A stretch of 64,000 nt of DNA from the NCBI GenBank assembly GCA_032690845.1, contig CM064427.1, forward strand, positions 11,667,501 through 11,731,500. The letters are read 5' to 3'. The notes beneath the pieces were generated by a model. That model worked only from the letters and a program-made list of their open reading frames with translations, was not told the origin of the DNA and searched no databases. This document shows positions 10,151 through 22,057 of the stretch, piece by piece. A program made the translations under genes and the position numbers. The DNA is from Eleusine coracana subsp. coracana. Its lineage: Eukaryota > Streptophyta > Magnoliopsida > Poales > Poaceae. Numbering within the stretch: the stretch's first letter is position 1; each line of letters begins with the position of its first letter.

Positions 10151-10648
10151 CTATATGCCGCGGTCAGGCGGCATACCTGGAAGTGCTTCTAGGAATACAT
10201 CAGGGAATTCACAAACCACTCGTATCTCATCTATGGGGGTGCTCGTGGCTTGATTCAGTACGACTTCCTTGACTGCGGAGTTGGCTGCTATGAACTCGAC
10301 CTTGGTACCTTCTATACTGGTCAACTGCACTGCCCGCTTGGCGCATTGTATCACCCCATTATACTTGCATAGCCAGTCCATCCCAAGTATAATATCTATA
10401 CGCTTTGAATCTAGTACTATGAGATTAGCTGAGAAGTCTACCCCCCATATTTTAAGGGTAATCATTGGGCATATTTGATTGGTCCTCATTTCTCCTCCTG
10501 GAGAACTAACTAGCATGGTATGCTTCATAATAGCAATCGGCAGATTATGCTTTGCAACATAGGTTGATGTTATGAATGAATGTGATGCTCCCAAATCAAA
10601 CAAAGTGGTTGCAGGTTGAGAGTTAGCTAAGAACATACCAAGCACCAC
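10151..10648 (-). pseudogene. Aspartic protease of E2
   Basis: The active-site region reads FDLGASHSFI. The catalytic Asp is present, but the next residue, normally Ser or Thr, is Leu. ILGMDWL follows about 70 residues later as expected for gypsy proteases. The segment PDVFLEALPGMPPDRGI leads into RT. Same frame as gag, with a stop before it at about 10649. It would cut the polyprotein inside the particle. Confidence 0.85.
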
Positions 10649-11812
10649 ATCTGCAGCTTGCTCAGCCTCCTCAGTAGTGACATGGTTGACGCGGCCTCGA
10701 GCATAATTCTGCTATCCTCATTTGCCTTGCATTGTGTTGGTTGGGACTTGCCTTGGTGCATCGTTCCGCTGGGGACACTGTCCCATGAAGTGACCTTCCT
10801 ATCCACAATGATAAAAACCTCGCTTCAAACCACCAGTGTTTCCAGAGGTATTACGGTTCTGGTTTTGTGGAGCTATTGGGGCGGCGGGGCGGGGTGCCTG
10901 CTGATAGGTGGGGCATGGTGCTTATTGCGGGTTGGGGCGAGGTGTTTGATTGATGGGGCGTAGTATTTGCAAGTTAGGGTGTGGAGCTTGCATGGGTGGC
11001 CTAATTGTGTTAGGAGCTCTATAGTATGGGCTTGGTGGTGGCATCATGCGAGGGCGGGTGTTACTACCAGATGACTGCGCTTGGAATGGCATCTTCCTCT
11101 TGCCATCTCTTTCAATCTCATTACGTTTGTTCTCCCCAACAATGGCCTTGTCTACCAGTTTCTGGAAGTTCACATAGTCATTGTTCCGCAGCTGGAACTA
11201 GATATCGTTCTGCAGTCCCCTCATGAACATATACTGCTTTTTCTTATTGGTGCTCACATCCTTAGGTGCATACCTAGATAGCTGAATGAATCTATTCAGG
11301 TACTCACTCACTGACATGCTTCCCTGCCTCAGGTCTTGGAATTCTTGCCTCTTTAGCATCTTGATGCCCGTAGGGACATATTGAGTACGAAAGCTAGCCT
11401 TGAACTCATTCCAGGTGATGGACTCCACATCAGCACGGGCATTGCAATAGGCTTCCCACCAGTCTGCGGCTACACCAAACAATTGATGAGCTGCAAAGAG
11501 GACCTTCTCTTGATCATTGCATTGGGCGATCATCAGCTTCTTCTCTACTGCCTTGAGCCAATCATCAGCCTCCATAGGATCCTTGGACTGGGAGAAGGAA
11601 GGTGGCCTAGTCCTTAGGAACTCTCCTAACCTATTCTGTGGTGGAGGTGGAGGTGGTGGGGCGTTGTGATTCTGCTGTATGGCGCCCAAGGTCTGGATCA
11701 CCGTCTGCATGAGCTAAGTCTGCATGGGTAGGAGTTGCTATAAGTTTGGGGCATTGTTGATGTCCTCGTTGTCCTGCTCATTGGGATCATCATTTCCCCT
11801 AGTGTGAACCAT
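10649..11812 (-). pseudogene. Gag of E2
   Basis: The start ATG at 11812 (MVHTRGNDDPNEQ) is followed by two in-frame TAG codons (near 11740 and 11716). After a poly-Pro stretch comes the retrotransposon gag domain: LGEFLRTRPPSFSQSKDP, ADDWLKAVEKKL, TWNEFKASFRTQY and SVSEYLNRFIQLSRYAP. A TAG at about 11196 and the basic, Pro-rich nucleocapsid part follow (11173-10922). The zinc knuckle near 10800 is damaged: its first Cys is Phe and the HCG is followed by a stop. Gag would build the cytoplasmic particle and bind the RNA. Confidence 0.85.
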
Positions 11813-12082
11813 CTGAGAGAGAAAGAGTGGTGGGAGTGGTGTAAGATGAAATGAAGAGATAGAAGGAAACCCCAACTATATGCACCAAGGAATGATAAGC
11901 AAAATGATAGTTCATTAATTAAGCGAAACAAAAGATGAGGTTGTGGACAAGGTGCCAAAGCATCCCACAACTCACATCAAGCACACACAAACCAAGCAAA
12001 GAGTTCATTACATCACACCATGAAAGCAAATCGATCTAGCGTTTGATAATTACATCTTTATTCATAGGGACAAGGTAGTCTC

Positions 12083-13006
12083 CTAGGCATGGGAATTGGC
12101 TTCGTCGGAGACACAAGGAAGAGAGCTTGCACGTTGTGGTGACATGGCACTCCAAGTACGGATGCCAGAGGAGTAGAGATCACTCTCCTCTCCTATCTTA
12201 ACCCGCTGATTGTGCCTCAGATAAGCCTCTGTATCACGCAACCTCTTCCGAAGCACATGGTTCTCCTTCTGTAAGGCCTCCACAATGTGGCTTAGGTTCA
12301 CAACAGCTTCCTGGGTCTTGTCCATCTCACTAGTGCTCATGTACCATCGTGTAGGAGCAACAATGTACTTCCCCGTGCCTGGCTTCTGATGGGGAACGTG
12401 GGCGAAGCTTGTTTTTGCTATCCCATGGCAGTGAGTGAAGCAGAAGCTAGTGAGAGCCTTCCAAGCAGCGTCATCCACTGCAGCTCCACGAGTATCCCTA
12501 TGAGTGGAGCCACGGTGAGTAGCTATGACTCGATCACCGTCATAGATGTTGACTTCTGCTATTCACTCTTCACGAAAAGAACAATCCACCTTCTTGAGGA
12601 AGTACTGTGCCCTGTTGGTGACGCCGATCCTCTCAAGTAGATCCCGCAGGGTCTTGGTGAAAGTCTCACCCTCTTGTCCAAAAGAGCGGTACTTCTCAGC
12701 CTAACGGACAACGGGGTCCTTGTCCTCATCCTCTGAGTCATCATCACCATCTTCAGGGTCTTCAGGGTCCTCCGGTTCTTCAGGGTCTTCTTCCTCTTGG
12801 GGCTCCTCAGGATCTTCTTCTTGCTCATGCCCTTCAGGCTCTTCCTCTTCGGTTGCCTCTGGAAGCTCCTCGTCACTCAGCGGGGCCTCCTTATGTTCTG
12901 GCTGAGTTACCTCCTCACTTGCTTCCCCTTCAACACGCCTAGGAGCAGGGCGTCCACAGTGAACTCCCGACGTAGCCTTACGAGCGGTCTTCTTGGTACG
13001 GGCCAT
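12083..13006 (-). pseudogene. Accessory ORF upstream of gag with a histone-H3-tail-like N-terminus
   Basis: Starts at 13006 with MARTKKTARKATSG. Eleven of these 14 residues are identical to the start of histone H3; the equivalents of R2, T3, K4, R8, K9 and T11 are kept, and S10 is Ala. A strongly acidic stretch (about residues 40-95, Glu/Asp/Pro repeats) follows, then a part without a recognised fold (GQEGETFTKTLRDLLERIG), then a predicted coiled coil near the end (VEALQKENHVLRKRLRDTEA). One frame runs through 12083 with two in-frame stops, near 12702 (TAG) and 12559 (TGA). It lies between the primer site and gag and is separate from gag. Function unknown; an H3 mimic is inference. Confidence 0.7.
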
Positions 13007-13196
13007 CTACATTTTTGAAATAACAAGGTATGAATAAGCAATGGTTAAAAGAATCTGAAAAGTAAACACAATGTAAAACAAAACTAAAAAAATAAGAAAT
13101 AAAATCATTTTTTAAATAGTTTGTATATGTATAAAACAAAATAGTATTCCTAAATGCGTCCATTTCTAACTAGACCGACGTCCTATAGTCGATATT

Positions 13197-13208
13197 GCTC
13201 TGATACCA
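13197..13208 (-). other. Primer binding site (tRNA-iMet type) of E2
   Basis: On the minus strand TGGTATCAGAGC follows the LTR end GGGTGTGACA by four bases. It sets the orientation of E2 and is identical to the E1 primer site. Confidence 0.9.
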
Positions 13209-14506
13209 CTTCTGTCACACCCATTTTAAGAAGTAAAACAGGTGCAGCCGTACGTGTGCCCAGGATCAAGTTACACACAGATACGGTACATCATTAATGG
13301 TAAACAGAATAAGTATCCATATCCTTTAATTATTACATCGTATCTTTATTACAAAAGGACCCATAGGTCTAAAAGAAAAGTACATCAAAGCAGCGGAAAT
13401 AAACTAGCGTAGACGTTCCAAGACTCCACAGGCACCGACTGGTGGACCATCGCGTAGTACTCACCTCCATCATCTTCATACTGGTCCCAACCTTCTTCTG
13501 TGGCTGAGCAACAATATGGTATAGCAAGGGTGAGTACGTGTCGTACTCAGCAAGTGGGGGAAAAGATGACATGGGGCTATAGACAAGAAAAGGCTTATAG
13601 GGGTCTATTGCATGAGCTTTAAATTAACCTAAGCATCCTATTTACTAAGTGGGGCCATCCCAACCATCAACCCATGGGGTCCTATCCAAGCCAAGTCCGA
13701 TCCCATCCACAAACCATGACCATCCGTAACCCACCAAACTAATGTTGTGAGGACTCCAGGCCGCTCGTGACCGTGAGCACGGCTGTCATGATAGTTGGAT
13801 ACTCTGCAGAGTTTGTACCACTTTACCCACAAGTCGTGATTCCCATTGTGCCCGTGGACGCGACCCACATTACACACTTCCTTGGGTGTGTGGCAGAGTT
13901 TCACTATGAGGCTTTTCCAAAGGTTCTCCCAGTACATGCTAGCCACTAAGGTTCCACTCCCGTCCATAAGCGATAGCCCATCAATAAGCAGCTCATCACC
14001 CCAGTAGCCCCCTCTTGAGCCATTCGGATACAAGGACAGTCCTCTCTTGACTTCCATTCCCCGCTCCACCAAATGCTGTGTCGATACTAGGAGAACACCT
14101 AATTACTAGGCCAAGCCTTACCCATATCGGTCTTGTGATGGCACTGTTTTCCTGGGTCATCGCTCTAAGAAATAGTTCCTAGGATCTACAACAAGCCTAC
14201 CACCACCAACCATGTGCCCACGACACCACATCCATTCCATCCGGCTTGCATAGATCCCTAAGTCCATGTTGCTAAAAAAAATACCAATCCTTTCCCACGT
14301 GATATTGTTTATTAGTCAAAATTAAATGGAACCCAACAACCCAGTAAGAAACTAAGCATGTCTACCCATTGACCGATAAAATTCTAGTTCATGGCGACAA
14401 GGACAAGATAGAACAATACTAGTAACCCTAACAATAGGTTCCGAATCAATTGACACAAGCATGCAATCCTAAAGTAACATTCACAATAGGTACAAAATGC
14501 ATCAAG

Positions 14507-17500
14507 TGTGACACCCCAGGTGTCACCTTAGCATCGTAGGCAATCAAAGTGAGAAAACAAAAATCAGGAATAACAAGTTTAAAAACTCAAAGTTTGAATT
14601 TTATTTGATTTTGAGTCAAATCGGCCTTGAACTAGCCGTTAAAATTTTATAAGATATGTCACCCAATTAAATCTTATAATCTTGATCTATAACTAAAATG
14701 AGAACTTTAAAGAATTTTTGGTGATTTTATCATTTGGGAAAGTGGGCTAATTAATTCAAACAATGTTCAGAAATTGGGTTACTTTAAAATTTCAAATTTT
14801 AAATTTTAGAAGAAACTATTGGGTCAGATCCTACCCATAAATGAGATCCAAACTTTGTGAGCAACATATAATTTTGGCTTGATTTAATAATATAAGAAGA
14901 AATCACTTTGGGAATTTTTAGCAAATAACAAAATTTTTAGTAGGATCCAGCCTTGACGATGAAGCAACTTTGAAATTATATAATTAATACATAATTTCAC
15001 TTCGGGAGTTACATCATCAATATTAGGTTACTACATACCCTGATCTCCATGTTTGTGAAACCCCATTTGAAATTGACCAAAATTGATGCCCCAAATTAAA
15101 TTTGCAATTGGCTTAAGTGTTAAGCAATTTAGTTATCGTGGTCATTTGGAACTTTTCAAAATTCATTAAAATCTGACCTGTAGCACTCTTTGAACTACAT
15201 CACCCTTGGTTTTGTCTTATAACCATTGCTCTTCATGTCTGCCAAGCCCCATGCACATTTGGTATGGTTTGATGCCTCAAATTGATTCCCAAAGTATCCA
15301 AGTGATCAGCTTATCCAGGCTTCAGAAAATCACCTAAGCTCCCTTAACCAATTAGCCTTTTTACAAATTCCCTAACTCCCTGATACATTAATATCCTAAA
15401 GGACACCATCAATTTCATGGTTCTTTACATCTTTATCTACAGTTCTCCTAAACCCTACCTATTTTTAACCTTGTTTAACATCTTGATTTTGGGTCCTAAA
15501 CTGCCTATATGTTAAGCAAATCCAGAGTTCAATTTGCTCCAAGTCTCCTGATGAACTTAGCCCTTTTCAAAATTTAACAAATCACATATCTCTCCATAAA
15601 ATCTCTGCATGTATTCACCATTATATTCCCATCTCCTTGCTATACAAGAGGGTATAATTAGTTGCTTTCAAAAAAAATTCATTTAATGATTTAAATCGCT
15701 GCTCCAAAATGCTTCACAGCCATGTTTCTAGAGATTAAGGAACACAACCAGCCTGCCTTTTCGTCGCCTGCCGCATGGCCGTTGGCGTACGGCCGGCCAA
15801 CCCTCTGGTCGGATCGACTGCCCCACCCCGAGGCCCTGGTTTTATCCCCCCGGTCGCTCTATCTCTTCTCTCCCTTTCCACTCTCATTTGCTCTCTCTTC
15901 CTCCCGTGTCGCCACCATGGCCGCCGAGCTCCTGCTTACATCGCCCGGCCGCCTCAACACCTCCCAGCCCGGCTGAACCCACCCAGAGCCCCGCCTCGCT
16001 CTCCTCCTCCAATCTACGCCAGATCTCCCCATCCCCTATGTCGGCGAGCTCGGGATCGAGCTTTTGCCCCCGGCTGTCGGCCACCTGCAATCCTTCGATT
16101 CCGGCCACCGCGTCGAGCCCGGCTACAATTCCTTTCTCCAGTGGCCTCCTCCACATTCCATGACTCGATCGCGGCCCGCTCGGCTCGGGATTTTGCAGCG
16201 CCGCCGCCGCGGCTCGGCCATCGCCGCAAGCTACATTCCTGCGCCGCACCTCTATGATCTGCGCGTCCGCCATGAGGCTCTGGCACCGTCTGTGCTAGCG
16301 GTGCCCCTCGACAAAGCCCGGCCACGCCGCTGTGGCCGCGCCGCCTGCCGCACCGAGCCCCCTGGCTCGGGCTCTGGCTGGCCATTCGCCCCGCCTAGGC
16401 TGGCTCGACCTCGGGTCAGCGCCCACTACCTAGGCTGAATCTGGCCCAGGAAGTTGCCCTTCTGCGCAACCTTAGTGGGCCACGGTATTGAGGCCCGATG
16501 GCCAGGTATTCTTTTATCTTTTAAAATCAACAAAGAAATAATTGTTTGTGGCTTTAAAAATGCAAACAAAAATATGTACTTGGAAGAAAAATGCATGATT
16601 ATTCTCTTTTTTTATAAAACTACTAAATCACAGAAACCCCAAATGTTTATTTATGCATGTTTTAATGTGTAAATAAAATAGTTTTAATTTTAAAAATCCA
16701 TACAGAAACTTATACTACATAGAAAAATTGCAAATATATACTTGTTGGACTTCCCTGAATATTTACAATTGTAATACATTGCTAAAAGACCCTAAAAATT
16801 CATCTTTATTTATGAGTCCATTTAATAAACAAAATAACAAATGAATCATAACTAAATATCAGAGCATAAAAATAAATCTCAATATTTACATGCATGTTCA
16901 TTGCATCATTTTCATGCATGTCACAAGGTGGCATATTTAAATTCTAAGTATTTTATCTATAATTAGTATTTTAGTGTTTGCACCATTTTAATTAATAGAG
17001 AGTATTGGTTCATACTTTTTGCTATCATAATTGGTATATAGACCTCATATCATGACTCCTACAACATGTAATCCACCCACTAGTATATGTCCTTCACAAC
17101 CAGGCTAGACAAATTCAGGATGCAAATATGCTTAGAATAAGTATTTTAAGTACATATTTAATAGCTTAAGCACTTAACCAATTAATTTGTGTTTGAACAT
17201 TTAAATGTAAATGAATGTTAGCAATACTTATTTATAGTAGAGTACTTGATTTAATTTATTTAGCTGCTGATATTGATTTATTTACATGATAGGTCATCTA
17301 GTGTAAGTTGTTACACCTTTGTTTTTGTACGAACTTACCCTTGTATTTAGAGAGTCAATGAAAGAAATAGACAAAAAAAATAGATTAACTCACCTAATCA
17401 TATTATGCTAAGTACTTCTTGCTAAATGCCTTGTCACCTTTGTTGTTCAAGAATCTCACACTCATGTTGTCAAGTTATACCCTCACATCTTTAGTTAATC

Positions 17501-19262
17501 ATGTATGTTAACTAAAGATTTATCAAGAAATTAGATTACATCCTTTCTTTTATTTCAAGTCCAATAAATAAAATAATGACACCTCGATGATCACTTTAGC
17601 ATTGCTAGTATTAACTATTTAATTTATTATGATGTCTTGCCCCTACACTGCTTAAGTGGATCGTATCATTGATAGTGGCATTGCATAATCAATCTAGCAT
17701 TTTCAAGGAAGCAAATATGTATAGAAAAATAATTTAGCACTTAATGGCAACACTAAATATCTACTCATATGAATCATGTCATTGCATCAATTTATTAAGG
17801 AAGTTCCGTGAATTTCCTTATCATACTCTTGACTTGCATGGTGCATCATCTTACTAGGAAACGAGCCGGTAACAAGGACGAGAAGATTGGTGTTGTAGAG
17901 ATAGATGATGTTTTGGCTATAACCTTGTATAAGATAACCTTGCTCGAACCAAAGGCCAGCCCCGGTGCACTCCTATGTTTTAAAACTTTTATTTTGTATC
18001 ACATGTATGCGTGTCATGTATTGTGCATTACGTGTAGGAAATGATTGAAACTCTAGTTGCATGTAGGAAAGACAAATCCTATGGGTATGAGTATACTTGT
18101 TCAACCATTCATTAGAATTTGCTATGCTTAATATGGAGTCATTGGTAGGAAAATCGAGTAGTATGGAGACTACTCGATATAGGATGGTTTGGGGATTTAT
18201 CACTTGTACTCTCACATGACAATGATGGATTAATTTGAGACTGAACGGGGAAGTGCATGTGTAGGTTGAGGTGATAGGGTTGGACCTTGTTTGCCGTAGT
18301 CCCGTTTGTGTCAATTAAGAAGCCCCTTCGAGTGTGGACCCGTGACCAAGTTTGAACAGTACCAAGTGCATGCTAGTGATATGGGCACTAGTAAACCGAT
18401 GTAGCTTGATTATCATAGTAGTTGGAAGGTCCCTCATCACTCTTTGGGTTCGATCATAACTGCATGGTGGCATTTGGGTGGTATGAGTGATGGAAGGGTG
18501 CATGGTCTAACCACGGATACCGGGTATCGCGTGGAGGACATGTACCCGAGAGCGTGCGAAACCCGGCCGACCCTATGGTGATCTCGTGAATGGTTGTCGT
18601 ATGTGACTCTGGGAATTTGCGTACGCCATGTATTTGGGTTTCTCCTGCAGGATGTAAATCGATACGAGTCGCCGTCCCTCGCGGTTATTGAGTACCACTT
18701 GTGAGATCGCTGCCACCTCGAATTACACAATGAAATGATGAAGATGATATTGTATTTCTATTAAATGTATTGTAGCCATGTTTGCTATAGTATAGCTGCA
18801 CAACATTTATTTTATGCAAGAACCCTATTAATTTGGCTAAAATATATAAAAAAAGGATCAATTATTAGTGCTATTTTTACAATTATTCCAATAACCCTTG
18901 GTCAGCCCCCTGCATACTAGGTGTCGGACTTAGCGTTCCATTTTGATGGATAAGTCTTGCTAAGTATTAGTTGCTTAGGGCTCTGCTCTATGTTGTTTTG
19001 TGCAGGTGTTATGCTTGATAATGAGGCACGTCTACAGGCTTGATGTGCTTCATGATAGGATTTTAACGTGAGATATATTGCTTCCGCTATTTATGTTACC
19101 GAGTTTTAAACTTGTCCATCTACTCAAATCTGAATCAAAGGTGTAATAATTAAACTGTAACATTGCTCACTATTCTTTTATGCTCATATATTGCTTCGTC
19201 AAGGCGTCACCCGATGTTCGATCCTTCGACTACCCCCTCATTCGTGGGGCAGGAATGTCACA
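14507..19262 (+). mobile_element. E4, solo LTR of a long-LTR gypsy family inserted in the E2 LTR
   Basis: Begins TGTGACACCCC and ends TGTCACA, flanked on both sides by TCAAG (14502-14506 and 19263-19267). No gag, pol, PBS or PPT is present, so it is best read as a solo LTR of about 4.76 kb left by LTR-LTR recombination. A GC-rich island at about 15720-16440 lies between AT-rich arms. Head and island resemble the sequence starting at 62296 (shared words around GCGTACGGCC and ATCTGGCCC), which supports one family. Both dinucleotide ends and the 5-bp duplication fit the LTR rules. Confidence 0.75.
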
Positions 19263-20465
19263 TCAAGGATACTTGCCTTTGTCCTACGTGTGTTGTTGCT
19301 CAACCACGTTGAACTCCTGCTCTTGGAGGTCCTCGTATGCTGATCCTTGCATGTAGTCGTCTTTATGCATGATAGTACCGGCACAAGCAATTGCATACAC
19401 AGCCATGCAATCATGGAAAACAATAGGTGAATGCAATGAATGCAAAATATTACGCTCTTACGAATAATTTGGCGCAAGAATCACCTAATTCGGAGTTACG
19501 AGTAAAAAGTTATGCCTAGTTGAAGCTCTAGGGTTAAAATTGTAAAAATAGGCAAATTTGGGGGTTAAAAAATGTAATTTCAGAATACTACAGGGTCAAA
19601 TCTGCAAAATAACAGGGTCTAAATATTGTAAAATAAAATCTAGGGACTAAATTATAATATTGGTGAAGTATAGGGGTTAAATTGTAAAAGATAGGACCTA
19701 AAAATAATTAGAAACAAGTCCAGGGGTGTTTATGTAAAATTATAGGGTCAAAATAATAATTTTAGTAAAGTAGAGGGGTGTTTCTATTAAAAATATAGTG
19801 CTAAAATAATTTAATAAAGTTTAGGGGCTTAAATACAATTTTTTAAAGCTTTTGCACAAAAACAGGGGCATAAATCTAATGTAATCTAAGCGCAGGGGCC
19901 TAAATGCAAAAATCCTAACAACATCCAGGAATTAACTGAATTAACTTCGGGGTATGTAATCTGGATACTTGGATCAAGATCCAAGGGCCAGGAATAGAAG
20001 GCTGGGGGTGGTGGTCGCCGGCGGCCACTGAAGAAGGCGGCACAGAGGCAGAGCTCACCGGAGTTGGCCGGATCGACGCTCCGGCGGTCGGGACGGGGTT
20101 CCGTGGAGCTCTAGAGAGAGAGAGGAGGGGACGACGAACTCACCAGTGAGGTCACGCAAAGGAGTTGGAGGCCGGCGAGGGCTAGCAACGGTGATCGGTG
20201 GCTCGAGCACATTGACGACGGCGAGGGGGGTTCCAGCAGCGCCGGCAGGATTCGAGAAGTGGCCCCGGCGTCTGTTGGTGCACCTGCGATGCACGACAGC
20301 CGATCAAATGGAGCCAAGATGCGTCGGAGGTGAGGAAATCATGGCGGCGGCAGAGCTTATCGGTGACGGCGAAGAACTTGCGCGTGGCAGCGCTAGAGCG
20401 AAGCCGAGACGGGGAGAGAGCTCGAGTGCGGCGAGGACAGGTTCTGGGGAGGGCGTCGGCTCAGG

Positions 20466-20472
20466 TTTTATA
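20466..20472 (-). promoter_or_regulatory. TATA box of the E2 5' LTR
   Basis: On the minus strand CCTATAAAACC. The matching site in the 3' LTR (near 6645) is TACAAAACC, so the promoter has decayed in one LTR only. Confidence 0.55.
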
Positions 20473-21139
20473 GGAGGGGAGGGCTAGGGTTGCCGAGATT
20501 TGGCCGGGGAGCAGAGGCCGGAAATCTTGCCATTTTCCAAAATTCGGAGCCGGCGCCAGGGTTCCACAGGGGAAAGCGGGGGCCGGCGATCGCGGGACGT
20601 GCGGTGATCATGGACACGATGTCGGCATGGTGCGGGAGCCGGTGCAGAGGTGCGCAATTTGAACCGAGGCAGAGAAAAAAAGGAAAGGGCGAGATCGGCG
20701 AAAGGAAGAAGATGACAAACCAGGCCCACCTGTCGGTGAGAGAGGAGAGGGGAGGGAGACAGGTTTTGGCAGAGTACGCCTTCTGCGCAGGTGGGGGGCT
20801 AGCGTGGGCTACTGGCCTTGGCGGCTGGTGGCCCGAGAGGGGAAAAATGGGGAGGGAGAGGGGGTGCGGGTGGGCCTGGATGGCTGGGCTCAGCCTAGGT
20901 TGTTGTTTTCCCCTTTTCTTTTCTCTTTTCTTTCCTATTTTCTATTCTAATTTCCTGGTAATTATTTGTGGATTAAACTAAATGCATATTGCAATATAAT
21001 TCTACATGGACCATGACATGCCATGAAAATGCAATAAGTTAAATAATTATTTTAGAAAATAATTTGTCCTAGGTTATTTAACTAATTGCTTATTGTTAAC
21101 AATTAGCATTTTAGAAATTGTAAAAAGTAGGGTGCTACA

Positions 21140-21477
21140 CACCAGATCCCACTGAAAGTCGAAGATCAAATCAAGACTTCCTTTATAACTCCCCTTGGCG
21201 CCTATTGCTATATTACCATGCCGTTCGGTCTGAAAAATGCTGGCGTGACTTACCAACATGGTATTCAATGCTCTCTCAAAACTCAGATCGGTCGGAACAT
21301 AGAAGCATATGTAGATGACATCGTGGTAAAAATTAGGAATGTTGAAGGACTTCTCTCTAACCTGGCAGAGACGTTTGACAATTTGAGGCATTACTCGATG
21401 AAGCTGAATCCTAAAAAGTGTGTTTTTGGGGTTCCTTCGTGAAAGCTACTCAGTTACATCATTTCAAAATGAGGTAT
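21140..21477 (+). pseudogene. RT fragment of E3
   Basis: Begins with HQIPLKVEDQIKTSF, continues PFGLKNAGVTYQ, then IEAYVDDIVVK with both catalytic Asp intact, and LNPKKCVFGVPS. Stops occur right after that block (near 21440) and after YIISK. The fingers and first Asp block are missing upstream because E2 sequence begins there. Confidence 0.88.
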
Positions 21478-22012
21478 AGAGGCCAACCCACATAAAATCA
21501 AGACGATCCTTGATATGGGGCCACCTAATTCTCAGAGGGATATTCAGAAGCTGACCGAATGTATGGCATCCTTGAATCGCGTCATCTTCCGACCGAGGAT
21601 CAGGGGTCTGCCGCTCTTTAAACTACTCAAGAAGCAGGATGACTTCATCTGGACAACTGAGGCGCAATCGACTTTGGATGAGTTGAAGGTCAATCTCAGT
21701 AATATTCCAGTCTTGGTGTCTCAGGAGCCACAAGAAAAGCTTCAACTCTACATATCGGCCACAACTCAAGTTGTGAGTACCATTTTAACGGTCAACCGAG
21801 AGGAAGAGGGTCATGTACAAAAAGTACAACACACGGTGTACTTTGTCAGTGAAGTCCTCAGTGCCTCCACAACACGATATCACCAAATCTTGAATCTGCT
21901 ATACGCGCTCCTAATCACCTCGAGGAAATTGAAGCACTATTTTCAAGCTCATCCTATCGAAGTTCAAACAACCTTTGCACTCGGAGCAGTCCTTCACAAT
22001 CATGAAGCCTAA
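21478..22012 (+). pseudogene. Connection and RNase H domain of E3
   Basis: The segment IEANPHKIKTILDMGPP leads into LTECMASLNRVIFRPRIRG, then LLKKQDDFIWTTEAQSTLDE, YISATTQVVSTILTVNREEE and the RYHQILNLLYALLITSRKLKHYF helix. This is the RT-linked RNase H of Tat-type elements. A stop at 22010-22012 precedes the next domain (GKIAKW, read after HNHEA). Confidence 0.82.
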
Positions 22013-22057
22013 GGAAAGATTGCTAAGTGGGCAGTTGAACTCAGTCAGTATACCATC

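Larger units (their letters stand above)
4751..21139 (-). mobile_element. E2, Ty3/gypsy Tekay/Del-like chromovirus with accessory ORF
   Basis: Read on the minus strand: 5' LTR (21139 to 13213), tRNA-iMet primer site (13208-13197), an H3-tail-like accessory ORF (13006-12083), gag (11812 on), protease, RT, RNase H, integrase with chromodomain-like tail, polypurine tract (7361-7347) and 3' LTR (7344-4751). The pol order RT-RNase H-integrase defines Ty3/gypsy. Gag through RT share one frame; frameshifts follow near 9470, 8800 and 7560, and there are several in-frame stops, so the copy is dead. The 5' LTR is interrupted at 14507-19262. No target-site duplication is visible because the left end is fused to E1. 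Confidence 0.85.
13213..21139 (-). mobile_element. E2 5' LTR, split by a 4.76 kb insertion
   Basis: The two parts, 13213-14506 and 19263-21139, are collinear with the E2 3' LTR (4845-5400 and 5376-7344). The LTR ends TGTAGCACCC on the minus strand at 21139 and TGTCACACCC (plus) at 13213. Without the insertion it is about 3.2 kb. It carries a GC-rich island (about 19970-20890) and a TATA box at 20466-20472. ORFs at 13369-14072 and 20055-20981 are shadows. Confidence 0.85.

Noticed and set aside
12701..13006. A captured histone H3 gene
   Set aside because: Only the first ~14 residues match H3. The globular histone fold (residues 40-135) is absent and an acidic stretch follows, so this is a tail-like motif and not an H3 copy.
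12720..13018. Ser/Gly-rich plus-strand ORFs at 12720-12905 and 12797-13018
   Set aside because: They are the antisense of the acidic Glu/Asp/Pro stretch in the H3-like ORF; the low complexity explains the open frame.
15722..16438. Host protein-coding gene in the GC-rich island (ORFs 15722-15976, 15775-16257, 16064-16438)
   Set aside because: Open on several frames and both strands, no recognisable domain, and a similar island lies in the same place of the related LTR at 62296; composition explains the ORFs.
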